Of a stretch of DNA of 64,000 bases, positions 27,572-41,000 are shown piece after piece; the first letter of the stretch is position 1; each line of letters begins with the position of its first letter. This DNA comes from Deinobacterium chartae (GTDB lineage Bacteria > Deinococcota > Deinococci > Deinococcales > Deinococcaceae). The notes below the pieces were generated by a model. The model worked only from the letters and a program-made list of their open reading frames with translations. It was not told where the DNA came from and made no database searches. Where the stretch lies: the NCBI RefSeq assembly GCF_014202645.1, contig NZ_JACHHG010000005.1:124001-188000 (forward strand), in the 5' to 3' direction. Both the position numbers and the translations under genes were made by a program.

Positions 27572-28327
27572 TTGGGTTTTGTGACCGCCATCCTCACCCT
27601 TAAAGACGTTCTCGACATCCTGCTGGTGGCGACCCTGATCTATCAAGGCTACCAGCTGCTGTCCGGAACGAGGGCCATGAACCTGCTGCGCGGGCTGGTG
27701 GTCTTCGGGGTGGCATGGTTTCTGTCTCGCCTGCTGCAGCTCACCACCCTCAACTTCCTGCTGGGCGAGGCGGCCACGGTCGGACTGTTCGCACTCATCG
27801 TGGTGTTTCAGCCCGAACTGCGCCAGGTGCTCGAACGGGTCGGGCGCGCCCGCGTGCGTGAAACCCGCCAGACCGGAGCCACCTTGCAAGAACTCACCCG
27901 TGCGCTCGAGCGCATGGCCGAGCGCAAGATCGGAGCGCTCGTGGCCTTCGAGCGCCGCACCCCGCTGGGCGAGTACGCCGCGACCGGCGTCCGGCTCGAC
28001 GCGCTGGTGAGCGCCCCCTTTGTGGAGGCACTGTTCGCGCGCAACGCCCCCCTGCACGACGGCGGAGTGATCGTCTCCGGCGACCGCATCGTGGCCGCTG
28101 CCTGCTTGTTTCCGCTGCAGAACCTGCAAGACGGCGTTTACAAACGCTACGGCACCCGGCACCGCGCCGCGCTGGGCATCTCCGAGGCGACCGACGCCGT
28201 GGTGATGGTGGTTTCCGAAGAGCGCGGCAGCATCCGCATCGCGCACGGCGGTCGCCTCTCCCCTGACCTGACCGGCAGCGAGCTGCGCGAACGCCTGCGC
28301 GAACTGATCTACGAGGAACAGCCGTGA
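27572..28327 (+). CDS. cdaA: Diadenylate cyclase CdaA
   Basis: 251 aa. Makes cyclic di-AMP from two ATP at the membrane. Three N-terminal hydrophobic segments (about residues 10-80) are followed by the DAC domain with its two catalytic motifs, DGG at 163-165 (LHDGGVIV) and RHR at 196-198 (GTRHRAALG). TTG 27572 is chosen because GGAGA lies six nt upstream and the longer frame is not family-like. The stop overlaps the GTG of cdaR, the usual partner, so the two are coupled. Confidence 0.93.
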   Translation: MGFVTAILTLKDVLDILLVATLIYQGYQLLSGTRAMNLLRGLVVFGVAWFLSRLLQLTTLNFLLGEAATVGLFALIVVFQPELRQVLERVGRARVRETRQTGATLQELTRALERMAERKIGALVAFERRTPLGEYAATGVRLDALVSAPFVEALFARNAPLHDGGVIVSGDRIVAAACLFPLQNLQDGVYKRYGTRHRAALGISEATDAVVMVVSEERGSIRIAHGGRLSPDLTGSELRERLRELIYEEQP

Positions 28328-29268
28328 ACCATCCGCGCCGCCGCTCCCCGCTGGCCCGTGCCTGGGCGAGCCTGTCCCACAACCTGGTCCAGAAGCTGGC
28401 CGCCCTCGGACTGGCGCTGGTGGTGTGGTACGTCGCCACCGGCGAGCAGCGCGCCCGGGTCGAGCGCTCTTTCGACGTGCCGCTGCAGGTGGTGGACAAT
28501 ACCCCGCTGCCCTCCGGCGAGGGGCGCCGCACGGTCAGCGACATCACCGAGACCGTACGGATCACCCTCGAGGGTACCCGTACCCGCCTCGATCAGGTGC
28601 AACCGGACCGCATCGAGGCCACCCTGGACGTGACCGGCCTGCCCGAAGGCCCCTTCCAGCGGCGGGTCCAGGTCGAGGCTCCCGCCGACACCCGGCTGGT
28701 CCGCTACAACCCCGAACAGGCCAGCGGCTTTATCGATGCGGTGGTGAGCCAGAGCTTCGCTGTGCGCCTGGCGGTCACCGAAGTGCCCACCAACGAACTC
28801 GTGCGTCTCACCGTCTCGCCGCGCGTGGTGACCGTCACCGGCGCGCAGCGGCAGGTGGGCGGCATCGCCAGCGTGGTGACCGCGCCCGAGACCATCGAGC
28901 CGGGCACCTCGAGGGAGGTGGCCCTGATTCCGCTCGACAGCAACGGTCGCGCGGTCACCGACGTGGCCCTGCGCCCGCAGCGCGTCACCGTCTCACGGGT
29001 AGACGTTGGCGAAATCCTGGTACGCGAGGTCAGCGTGCAGCTCAGCCCGCAGACCGGGGACTGGGACGTGCGCAGCGTGCGTTTCACCCCTGCGCGCGTG
29101 CGCCTGACCGGCTCGGTCTCGGCGCTGCGCAACCTGACCACCGTGCAGGCCACGGTACCGCTGCGCGCCGGAAGCTACAGCGCCCCCGCCACCCTTAACC
29201 TGCCCGCCGGGGTGGTCAGCCTCGACAACGTGACCGCCGATCTGGTGGTGCGCCCGCAACAGCCGTAG
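28324..29268 (+). CDS. cdaR: CdaA regulatory protein, YbbR-repeat
   Basis: 314 aa. One N-terminal TM segment (KLAALGLALVVWYVATG) and an extracytoplasmic part made of about three YbbR repeats, each with a 'VTEVPTNELVRLTVSPRVVTVTG'-type unit (seen in part as SPRVVTVTGA and LRPQRVTVS). In other bacteria CdaR binds and tunes CdaA. GTG start overlaps the cdaA stop (GTGA). The downstream gene is def after a 55-nt gap. Confidence 0.9.
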   Translation: MNHPRRRSPLARAWASLSHNLVQKLAALGLALVVWYVATGEQRARVERSFDVPLQVVDNTPLPSGEGRRTVSDITETVRITLEGTRTRLDQVQPDRIEATLDVTGLPEGPFQRRVQVEAPADTRLVRYNPEQASGFIDAVVSQSFAVRLAVTEVPTNELVRLTVSPRVVTVTGAQRQVGGIASVVTAPETIEPGTSREVALIPLDSNGRAVTDVALRPQRVTVSRVDVGEILVREVSVQLSPQTGDWDVRSVRFTPARVRLTGSVSALRNLTTVQATVPLRAGSYSAPATLNLPAGVVSLDNVTADLVVRPQQP

Positions 29269-29323
29269 TCTGCAACTCATCGCGCCCCGCCCCAGCGGCC
29301 CGCGCATCCCAAGGAGCCCTGCC

Positions 29324-29953
29324 ATGATTTATCCCATCCGCCTTTACGGCGACCCGGTGCTGCGCCAGAAAGCCCGCCCGGTCGAAGACGTTCACCAAAC
29401 GGTGCAGGTTCCCGGCTTCGAGGCCGTCAGCCTCAAAACCCTGGCCGAGAACATGCTCGAGACCATGTACCAGGCCTCGGGCGTGGGTCTGGCGGCCCCG
29501 CAGATCGGTCTGCCGATCCGCATGTTCGTGGCCGCCGAGTACGCCGACGACGAGGAAGAAGGCGACGAGGACCGCCCGCCGCGCTCCACGGTGCTGCGCG
29601 AGATGGTGATGATCAACCCGCGCCTCGAGTTTCTCTCGAAGAAAAAGGACGTCTCGTACCAGGAAGGCTGCCTCTCGATCCCGGGCATCTACGAGGAGGG
29701 CGTGGCCCGCTACCTCGAGGCCCGCGTCCGCTACCTCGACCTCGAGGGCAACGAACAGGTGATGGAGGCCGAGGACTACCTCGCCCGGGTGTGGCAGCAC
29801 GAGACCGATCACTTAAACGGCAAGTTCTTCTTGGATCACCTGCCCACCGAGGTGACCGACAGCCACCGCAAGGCGCTGGCCGAGATGCAGCGCAGGGCCA
29901 AGGCCTACCTGCGCGAGCTGCGCGAGGCCGAGGCGGCCAAAGGAGCGCGATGA
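29324..29953 (+). CDS. def: Peptide deformylase
   Basis: 209 aa. Removes the formyl group from nascent chains. All three motifs are present: GVGLAAPQIG (residues 53-62), EGCLSIPG (114-121, metal Cys) and HETDH (159-163, two metal His and catalytic Glu). An acidic insertion (DDEEEGDEDRPP, about residues 75-86) after motif 1 is typical of Deinococcus-type enzymes and adds length. AAGGAG precedes the ATG. The stop overlaps the fmt start. Confidence 0.95.
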   Translation: MIYPIRLYGDPVLRQKARPVEDVHQTVQVPGFEAVSLKTLAENMLETMYQASGVGLAAPQIGLPIRMFVAAEYADDEEEGDEDRPPRSTVLREMVMINPRLEFLSKKKDVSYQEGCLSIPGIYEEGVARYLEARVRYLDLEGNEQVMEAEDYLARVWQHETDHLNGKFFLDHLPTEVTDSHRKALAEMQRRAKAYLRELREAEAAKGAR

Positions 29954-30921
29954 GCCAGCGGCGCAAGGTAGCGTTCTTCGGGTCGCCGGCCTTCGCGTTG
30001 CCGGTCCTCGAGGCGATCCGCGCGGCGCACGACGTGGTGCTGGTGGTCGCGCAGCCGGACAAGCCGGTAGGGCGCGGCCTGAAGCTGACCCCGCCCCCGG
30101 TGGCGGCACGCGCCGCCGAGCTGGGCCTGGCGCTGGCCCAGCCCGCCCGCTTGCGCGGCAACTCCGAGTTTGCCGAGCAACTGCGGGCCAGCGGGGCCGA
30201 GGTGGCGGTAACCTGCGCGTACGGCAAGATTTTGCCGACCACGCTGCTCGAGGTGCCGCCGCACGGCTTCTTGAACACGCACACCAGCTTGCTGCCCAAG
30301 TACCGCGGGGCCGCGCCGATCCAGCGCGCGGTGATGGCCGGTGAACGGGTCAGCGGCACGACCATCATGCGCACCGATGCGGGCATGGACACCGGGCCCA
30401 TCGTGCTGCAGGAAATGCTCGAGATCGATCCGCACTGGACCGCGCACGACCTCGCCGAGGCCCTCTCGAGGCAGGCGTCCCGGCTGATCGTGCAGGCGCT
30501 GAACCAGCTTGACGAGCTCACCGACACCCCGCAGGACCACGGCCAGGCCACGCACGCCCCGATGCTCGAGAAGGAAGAAGGCGAAATCCGCTGGCAGGAC
30601 CCGGCCCGCGCCATCTACGACCGCTACCGCGGAACCTACGGCTGGCCGGGAGCTTACACCTTCTTGGACGGCAAACGCCTGAAGGTCCTCGAGCTGCGCC
30701 CGCTCGAGGAGCGCAGCAGCGCCGCTCCGGGCACGCTGCTCGGGGCCTCCGAGCGCGGAGCGCGGGTCGCGACCGGACAAGGCGGCGTGATCGAACTGCT
30801 GCGGGTGCAGCCCGAGAGCAAGGCGGCCCTCGAGGGAGCCGCCTGGATCCGCAACTTTCAGGTCGCGCCGGGCTCGCGCTTCTCGTCCGGGGTCGCCTCG
30901 GGCGAAGCTGCCTCCGGGTAA
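29950..30921 (+). CDS. fmt: Methionyl-tRNA formyltransferase
   Basis: 323 aa. Formylates Met-tRNAfMet. N-terminal catalytic domain opens VAFFGSPAFALPVL; the catalytic Asn-His-Asp set is in LNTHTSLLPKYRGAAPIQ and MDTGPI; the C-terminal OB-like tRNA-binding domain runs from about residue 205. ATGA overlap with def, the common pair. The last 64 nt overlap the convergent gene 30858-31337, an unusual antisense end. Confidence 0.95.
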   Translation: MSQRRKVAFFGSPAFALPVLEAIRAAHDVVLVVAQPDKPVGRGLKLTPPPVAARAAELGLALAQPARLRGNSEFAEQLRASGAEVAVTCAYGKILPTTLLEVPPHGFLNTHTSLLPKYRGAAPIQRAVMAGERVSGTTIMRTDAGMDTGPIVLQEMLEIDPHWTAHDLAEALSRQASRLIVQALNQLDELTDTPQDHGQATHAPMLEKEEGEIRWQDPARAIYDRYRGTYGWPGAYTFLDGKRLKVLELRPLEERSSAAPGTLLGASERGARVATGQGGVIELLRVQPESKAALEGAAWIRNFQVAPGSRFSSGVASGEAASG

Positions 30922-31323
30922 GGTCCCGACCACATCACGAACAGCCCTCCGGCCAGCGGAAAGGTGATGACCGCGAGTGCGGCGAGCGCCGCGAACTTGA
31001 GCGGCTCGTGCAGCGTGAGCACCGCAAAGAGCAGCGGTATGGCAGGCATCACCGCCAGTTGCGCGGCCGCTCCGAGCGCGCTCGCTGCCGAGGGCTTGCG
31101 GGCGTAGGTGCGGCCCGCCAGGTAGAAGGCCACGCCCATCAGCGGCAGCGCACAGGCCAGCAGGGTCAGCACCACGTGCCAAGACAGGCGGTGCTGCCCG
31201 CCCAGCAGCGCGCCGATCAGCAGGGCGGGCAGCACCGGCAGCGCAAAGGCCGCCGTATACACCTCCCACAGCGCCGCTTGCACCTGACGCGGCTGCGGAC
31301 GGCGGCCCAGCGAGCGCAGCGCC

Positions 31324-31337
<14 letters not shown>
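30858..31337 (-). CDS. Small membrane protein of unknown function
   Basis: 159 aa with about four hydrophobic segments ([67 protein letters not shown]) and a charged Pro/Glu-rich tail. No family recognised. It begins inside the end of the YgfZ gene (14-nt overlap) and ends inside the fmt gene, so it is probably translated with ygfZ from one mRNA. Confidence 0.65.
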
Positions 31338-32190
<853 letters not shown>

Positions 32191-32274
32191 GCGTGTAGGA
32201 TAGCGCGCCCTGGAGCGTGCAAAGGTGCCCGGCCCACCGCTGGGCCCTCGAGGAACTTCCGGTTTCGCCGTTTT

Positions 32275-32337
32275 AAGGAGTGATTATTGTGACTTATTTT
32301 AAATAAAAACATCTTGCACCCTATTGGCTAGATGTTT
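32275..32337 (+). other. Possible leader: mini-ORF plus hairpin
   Basis: AAGGAG at 32275-32280, eight nt before a GTG that opens a five-codon frame (V-T-Y-F-K, stop at 32304-32306), directly followed by a hairpin AAACATCT-N15-AGATGTTT (32307-32337). It lies in an AT-rich patch (32280-32400) upstream of the small gene at 32427. Could be an attenuator-like leader; equally could be chance. Confidence 0.25.
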
Positions 32338-32426
32338 GGCTCCAAAGGTAACGCACACTGGTAATTTTATTAGGTAATGAGGATAATATAAGTACATTCC
32401 CCATCATTCGTTCACCGGAAGGTCGC

Positions 32427-32702
32427 ATGCTGATCAACGGACAACCCGTCGAAATCAAGGTGTTCAGCAGCCAGGAACAACCGGACGGCTGCGCCCCGCT
32501 TACCCCACGTGAACTGGACGCCATCGCCGCCATCGACCGCCGCAACCGCCGCGGCGAAGGCAGCGCCTACGCTCCGATCATCGTCCTCAAACGCGTTCTG
32601 GCCTTCCGGCACGGCCCGGAAAACGAGGCGCTGGACGCCACGCTGATCTACGAGACACCGCAGGGCGAGATCGAAAACACCGTTGCCAACATTCATCCCT
32701 GA
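32427..32702 (+). CDS. Small unknown protein
   Basis: 91 aa, soluble, no recognised domain. Predicted strands at both ends (NGQPVEIKVFSS, DATLIYETPQGEIENTVANI) flank a charged helix (ELDAIAAIDRRNRRG). Only weak CGGAAGG lies ahead of ATG 32427. Upstream DNA is unusually AT-rich, with GATAAT at 32382-32387 as a possible -10. A 16-bp terminator follows. Codon use is normal for the genome, so I take it as real. Confidence 0.6.
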   Translation: MLINGQPVEIKVFSSQEQPDGCAPLTPRELDAIAAIDRRNRRGEGSAYAPIIVLKRVLAFRHGPENEALDATLIYETPQGEIENTVANIHP

Positions 32703-32710
32703 TTCAAACC

Positions 32711-32746
32711 GGTGGTGAGGCAGGAGCGCGCTCCTGCCTCACCACC
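32711..32746. terminator. Bidirectional hairpin terminator
   Basis: A 16-bp exact stem (GGTGGTGAGGCAGGAG) with a CGCG loop between convergent genes; it ends the riboflavin operon on the minus strand. Confidence 0.8.
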
Positions 32747-32782
32747 GAACGCTCTGCGGCAACCCTCAGCGCCAACCGGCGC

Positions 32783-33250
32783 TCAGCCGTCGATGCGGCG
32801 CAGCAGGTTCACCGTCTCGATCGCAGCCAAGACGGCCTCAGCCCCCTTGTTGCCCGCCTTGGTCCCGGCGCGCTCGATCGCCTGCTCGATGGTGTCGGTG
32901 GTCAGCAGCCCAAACATCACCGGCACGCCGGTCTCCAGCGACACCCCGGCCAGCCCCGAGGCGGCGTTCCCCGCCACGAAATCGTAGTGGTCCGTAGCGC
33001 CCCGAATCACGGCGCCCAGGCACACCACCGCGTCAAAACGGCCGCTCTGGGCGAGGCGCTTGGCGATCAGAGGCAGCTCAAAAGCACCCGGAGCGCAGTA
33101 CGCCTCGAGGTGGTCCGCCTGCCCGCCATGCTGCCGGAAGGCCGTCTCAGCCCCCTCGAGCAGGCGGTCTACGATGAAGTGGTTCCAGCGGGTGTGCACG
33201 ATGGCGATCTTGAGGTCACGGGCGATCAGGTCAGCTTCGATGGTTTTCAT
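32783..33250 (-). CDS. ribH: 6,7-dimethyl-8-ribityllumazine synthase
   Basis: 155 aa, standard. Condenses the diaminouracil product of RibD with dihydroxybutanone phosphate. Key segments: HTRWNHFIVDRLLEGA, APGAFELPLIAKRLA, GAVIRGATDHYDFVA (catalytic His) and FGLLTTDTIEQAIERAG. Last gene of the operon, 85 nt after ribBA, so it may have its own translation signals. No membrane or targeting signal; forms icosahedral shells in many bacteria. Confidence 0.96.
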   Translation of the reverse strand: MKTIEADLIARDLKIAIVHTRWNHFIVDRLLEGAETAFRQHGGQADHLEAYCAPGAFELPLIAKRLAQSGRFDAVVCLGAVIRGATDHYDFVAGNAASGLAGVSLETGVPVMFGLLTTDTIEQAIERAGTKAGNKGAEAVLAAIETVNLLRRIDG

Positions 33251-33335
33251 GGCAAAGTCCTTTACACGGAGAAGAAGGCGGTCTCAGGAGCGAACGTTTT
33301 CGCGCCCCGGCACGTCGCGGGCCGAGGCCGAACGC

Positions 33336-34522
<1,187 letters not shown>

Positions 34523-34526
<4 letters not shown>

Positions 34527-35158
34527 GCGTTCACCTCCGCCTCGCGCAGGAGCGCGGCGCGCTCGAGGTACTTGGCCAGCACGTCCGCCTCGAGGTTGAC
34601 GCGCGCGCCCACGGTCCAGTCGCGCGCGGCCGTGATCTCGAGGGTATGAGGCACCAGCCACAGCGTGAACTCGTGCGCGGCCAGATCGTCGCGCGAGCCG
34701 CCCGGACCGCCCACGTCCACCACGGTGAGGCTCACGCCGTCCACGGTGACGCTGCCCTTGGGCACCAGGTAGCGGGCCAGTTCGCGCGGCGCGCTCACGG
34801 TCAGCACGTACGCTCCGGGCTGCGCTCTCAGCTCGAGGATCTCGCCCACCCCGTCCACGTGTCCGCTGACCACGTGTCCGCCGAAGCGCCCGCCGGCCAG
34901 CATGGCGCGCTCGAGGTTCACCAGCTGCCCCTCGCTCCAACGCGGGGCGGTCTTGGCGACGGTCTCCCGGGAGAGCTCGACTTGGAAGCTGTGCTCGTCC
35001 CAGCCGACCACGGTCAGGCAGGCACCGCTCACGGCGATGCTCTCTCCCAGGGTCAGGTCGGTCCACATGCGCTCGGGCGCGACGCTGATCTCGAGGTTTC
35101 CACTATTTTCCCGGACGCGCAAGACGCGTCCGATCTGCTCAACGATTCCGGTAAACAT
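34523..35158 (-). CDS. ribE: Riboflavin synthase, alpha chain
   Basis: 211 aa, two tandem lumazine-binding repeats starting [12 protein letters not shown] and [18 protein letters not shown]. Dismutates two lumazines to riboflavin. The Cys of the first repeat is in [15 protein letters not shown] lies before ATG 35158. It follows ribD after 84 nt and overlaps ribBA by 4 nt. Confidence 0.95.
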
Positions 35159-35242
35159 GACTGGTCCTCCAGCACGGTCGGCGGCGGTTTCTCGCCGGAC
35201 TGAGAGTTCGGGGCACGGCGGCCCCACGACGTTCGACGTCGG

Positions 35243-36397
35243 TCACGGCTGCCCGAGCAGCGCCGACAGCTTCACTGCCGGCACCGCGCTCAGGTCCGCG
35301 CTGACCCACAGGTCCGGTCCGACGGTTTCCCAGCGGGGCTCTGGCAGTTCGAGCGCCTCGCTCATGCGGGCGCGCAGCGGCCCGCTCAAGGGGCTCAGAC
35401 CCGCGCCCAGCAGCTTGGGAGCGATGGCCACCTGCACCTCGTCGATCAGCCCCGCCTCCAAGAAGGCGGCGGCCAGGGTAGGGCCGCCCTCGAGCAGCAG
35501 GTCGTTGAAGCCCAGCGCGCCCAGGCCGCCGAGGGCTTCCTCGAGCGATCCGGCGCGCAGCAGCGTGGCAGCGGAGGCCTCGAGGTGGCTCAGGTCAGCC
35601 TCGGGCGCGCTGATCACAACCGCTTCGGACCGCAGGGCCTGCGCCGCTGCGGGCGTGCGGCCCCGGCGGTCAAAGATCACCGGGCGCAGGGCGCGTTCGG
35701 GCTCGCCGGGCAGGCGAGCGCTCAGGCGCGGGTCATCGGCCAGCACGGTACCGCTGCCCACTGCCACCGCCCCCAGACGGGCGCGCAGGCGGTGCACCCG
35801 CTCGCGCGAGGCGGGCGAGCTGACCCAGCGGCTGTCACCGCTCAAGGCCGCCACCTTGCCGTCCAGGGTCATGGCGTACTTGAAAGTCACCCTGGGCCGA
35901 CCCAGGGTCACGCGGGTGCGGAAGCCCGCCTGCTGCCGCAATGCCTGCGCCTCGAGCAGGCCGACTTCGACCCGGATTCCGGCCTCTTGCAGCCGCGCAG
36001 CCCCCCTCCCGGCCACGCGAGGGTCCGGGTCAAGCGCGGCCATGACCACCCGCGCGACCCCGGCACGAATCAGCGCGTCGGCGCAAGGCGGCGTGCGCCC
36101 GAAGTGCGAGCACGGCTCGAGGGTGACGTAGGCCGTGGCGCCGCGCGCGGCCGCTCCGGCCTGCTCGAGGGCGAAGACCTCCGCGTGCGGCGCTCCGGCA
36201 CGCGGATGAAAGCCCTGCCCGACCACCATGTCCCCGTGAGCCAGTACGCAGCCGACCGCCGGGTTGGGCGCGGTATGCCCCTCGCCTGCACGGGCGACCT
36301 CGAGGGCCTGCTGCATGTGACGCAGGTCGGTCGGGTCTGGAGGATTGAAAAGGTATGGATACATGCAGGTCGTCAACGCGCGGGGGCGCGTTGACAT
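35243..36397 (-). CDS. ribD: Riboflavin deaminase/reductase RibD
   Basis: 384 aa. N-terminal deaminase with zinc motifs HAEVFALEQAG and PCSHFGRTPPC (residues about 75-115), C-terminal reductase with KYAMTLDGKVAA and LLLEGGPTLAAAFL. Performs the second and third steps after GTP cyclohydrolase. I prefer ATG 36397, since GGGAGAAGGAG directly upstream (part of the FMN riboswitch) is the only ribosome site; ATG 36364 would fit the family length equally but has none. A 10-bp hairpin lies right after the first codon. Confidence 0.92.
   Translation of the reverse strand: MSTRPRALTTCMYPYLFNPPDPTDLRHMQQALEVARAGEGHTAPNPAVGCVLAHGDMVVGQGFHPRAGAPHAEVFALEQAGAAARGATAYVTLEPCSHFGRTPPCADALIRAGVARVVMAALDPDPRVAGRGAARLQEAGIRVEVGLLEAQALRQQAGFRTRVTLGRPRVTFKYAMTLDGKVAALSGDSRWVSSPASRERVHRLRARLGAVAVGSGTVLADDPRLSARLPGEPERALRPVIFDRRGRTPAAAQALRSEAVVISAPEADLSHLEASAATLLRAGSLEEALGGLGALGFNDLLLEGGPTLAAAFLEAGLIDEVQVAIAPKLLGAGLSPLSGPLRARMSEALELPEPRWETVGPDLWVSADLSAVPAVKLSALLGQP
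36372..36395 (-). repeat. Hairpin at the ribD start codon
   Basis: GTCAACGCGC and its exact complement around GGGG, forming a 10-bp stem whose base touches AUG 36397. No U-run follows, so it looks like a translation-level element, not an intrinsic terminator. Confidence 0.6.
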
Positions 36398-36400
36398 TCG

Positions 36401-36530
36401 CTCCTTCTCCCATCCGGACTGTAACCGTCGGCTCCGGAGTTTCACCGGATCGGGCCCAGGGACTGCTGTTTACCCGGGCTTCGCGGGCTGTACCGCCGGT
36501 AGGGAATTCCACCCCACCCCGAAGGAACCT
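36401..36530 (-). ncRNA. FMN riboswitch (RFN element)
   Basis: The conserved RFN blocks are plain on the minus strand: GGGGTGGAATTCCCTACC, CGGTGAAACTCCGGAGCC and CAGTCCGGATGGGAGAAG, with the variable GCCCGCGAAGCCCGGG arm between. P1 pairs TCCTTC (36521-36526) with GAAGGA (36402-36407), and the AAGGAG ribosome site of ribD lies in that P1 strand, so FMN binding would hide it. Confidence 0.95.
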
Positions 36531-36559
36531 GACTGTGGGCACTTCGCAGTGCCAAAACG

Positions 36560-36584
36560 ATTATAATCCTATGAACATTCATAG
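36560..36584 (-). promoter_or_regulatory. Riboflavin operon promoter with a palindrome
   Basis: TATAAT (36560-36565, minus) with a perfect dyad CTATGAA-CA-TTCATAG at 36569-36584 in the spacer. TATAAT is also present on the plus strand (36562-36567), so divergent start is possible. -35 boxes are weak in both directions. Confidence 0.5.
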
Positions 36585-36775
36585 AACGTTCGGAGGAACA
36601 CGGAATTTTTACCTCGGCCAGCCGGTCCCAGAGCTGCCCGCAGGCGGGCAGCTGCCTCTCGGCTGGGTTTTACGGCGGGCAGCCGTGCGGGTTCGCCAGC
36701 GTTTTGACCCCGCACCGGCCCTCCGGGTTCCGGACTTTACAATTCAAAGCTAAGCCTGAGCGGCTCAGATTTTTG
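36585..36775 (+). ncRNA. Candidate structured RNA of about 200 nt
   Basis: No ORF, but nested stems: closing CGGAGG (36591)/CCTCCG (36720); CCAGCCG/CGGCTGG (36618-36666) enclosing a 10-bp AGCTGCCCGC/GCGGGCAGCT; ACGGC-GGGCA-GCCGT (36672-36686); GTGCGGG/CCCGCAC (36685-36715). A terminator follows at 36756. Size and layout could suit a 6S-like or other small RNA; identity unknown and promoter weak. Confidence 0.35.
36756..36775 (+). terminator. Intrinsic terminator of the candidate RNA
   Basis: CTGAG-CGG-CTCAG followed by ATTTTTG. It lies upstream of the next gene's start, so it ends a separate transcript. Confidence 0.55.
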
Positions 36776-36842
36776 CAGCAGGCCAAATATGCTATTGACC
36801 CCAGAGCTAAAGTTTCTCACGACCTAGAATAGGCCTAATCTT

Positions 36843-37076
36843 ATGGAAGCCGTGCCCGAGATCGTTGCCCTGCGCCTTTCCCACCTCAAAGCCCAGACCG
36901 CTGCACAACAAGGGGCGTTGCACCTCGCCGTACAACAGTATCTGGTCTGCCTGGAACGCGCCGAACGCCGTCAGGACCCGGCCTGCATGGCCTACTTCGC
37001 CGAGCGGCTGTGCGAGTGCTACACCCGCATGGGCCTTCCGGACAAGGCCAAGGCCTACAAGGAACTGGCCCGCTGA
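36843..37076 (+). CDS. Small TPR-like protein
   Basis: 77 aa, all helical. The pattern 'LHLAVQQYLVCLERAERR' / 'CMAYFAERLCECYTRMGLPDKAKAYKEL' (quoted in part: ALHLAVQQYLVCLERA, RLCECYTRMGLPDKAKAY) is that of a single tetratricopeptide-like helix pair plus a capping helix. Probably a protein-protein adaptor; partner unknown. TAGAAT at 36825-36830, with the expected start site within a few nt of the ATG and no ribosome site, suggests a leaderless or near-leaderless mRNA. Two terminators follow. Confidence 0.7.
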   Translation: MEAVPEIVALRLSHLKAQTAAQQGALHLAVQQYLVCLERAERRQDPACMAYFAERLCECYTRMGLPDKAKAYKELAR

Positions 37077-37092
37077 GGCCCTTTCCTCTCCG

Positions 37093-37120
37093 CCCGGCCC
37101 CCGTAGGGCCGGGATCTTTT
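37093..37120 (+). terminator. Intrinsic terminator
   Basis: CCCGGCCC-CCGTA-GGGCCGGG followed by ATCTTTTT, behind the TPR-like gene. Confidence 0.85.
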
Positions 37121-37157
37121 TGCGGAACCGGCCGTGCGGCCCGCAGCCGGGCCGCAA

Positions 37158-37199
37158 CCACGCGAAAGCCCCCTCCGGTTGGAGGGGGCTTTCGCGTGG
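37158..37199. terminator. Bidirectional hairpin terminator after lon
   Basis: A 19-bp exact stem with a GGTT loop (arms 37158-37176 and 37181-37199) between convergent genes. Confidence 0.85.
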
Positions 37200-37204
37200 G
37201 CGGC

Positions 37205-39616
<2,412 letters not shown>

Positions 39617-39734
39617 GTGCGTTCTCCTCTTCAACCCTCGGCCTCGAGGGGAATGAATCTAACCCTAGCGCGGAACACGCCTCTGGCATGTAACGAGACC
39701 AACGGTTGAAACGGGCGGCGACGCGATTGGACGA

Positions 39735-39776
39735 ATTATATGCCATCGCCGCATGACCCATGTTACCGTTGGGTCA
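39735..39776 (-). promoter_or_regulatory. lon promoter with an inverted repeat
   Basis: TATAAT at 39735-39740 without a clear -35. A perfect dyad TGACCCA-N9-TGGGTCA at 39754-39776 covers the -35 zone, a likely regulator site. The leader to ATG 39616 is about 110 nt. Confidence 0.5.
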
Positions 39777-39803
39777 CGCGGCAGGATGTAATTTACACCT
39801 TAA

Positions 39804-40992
<1,189 letters not shown>

Positions 40993-41000
<8 letters not shown>

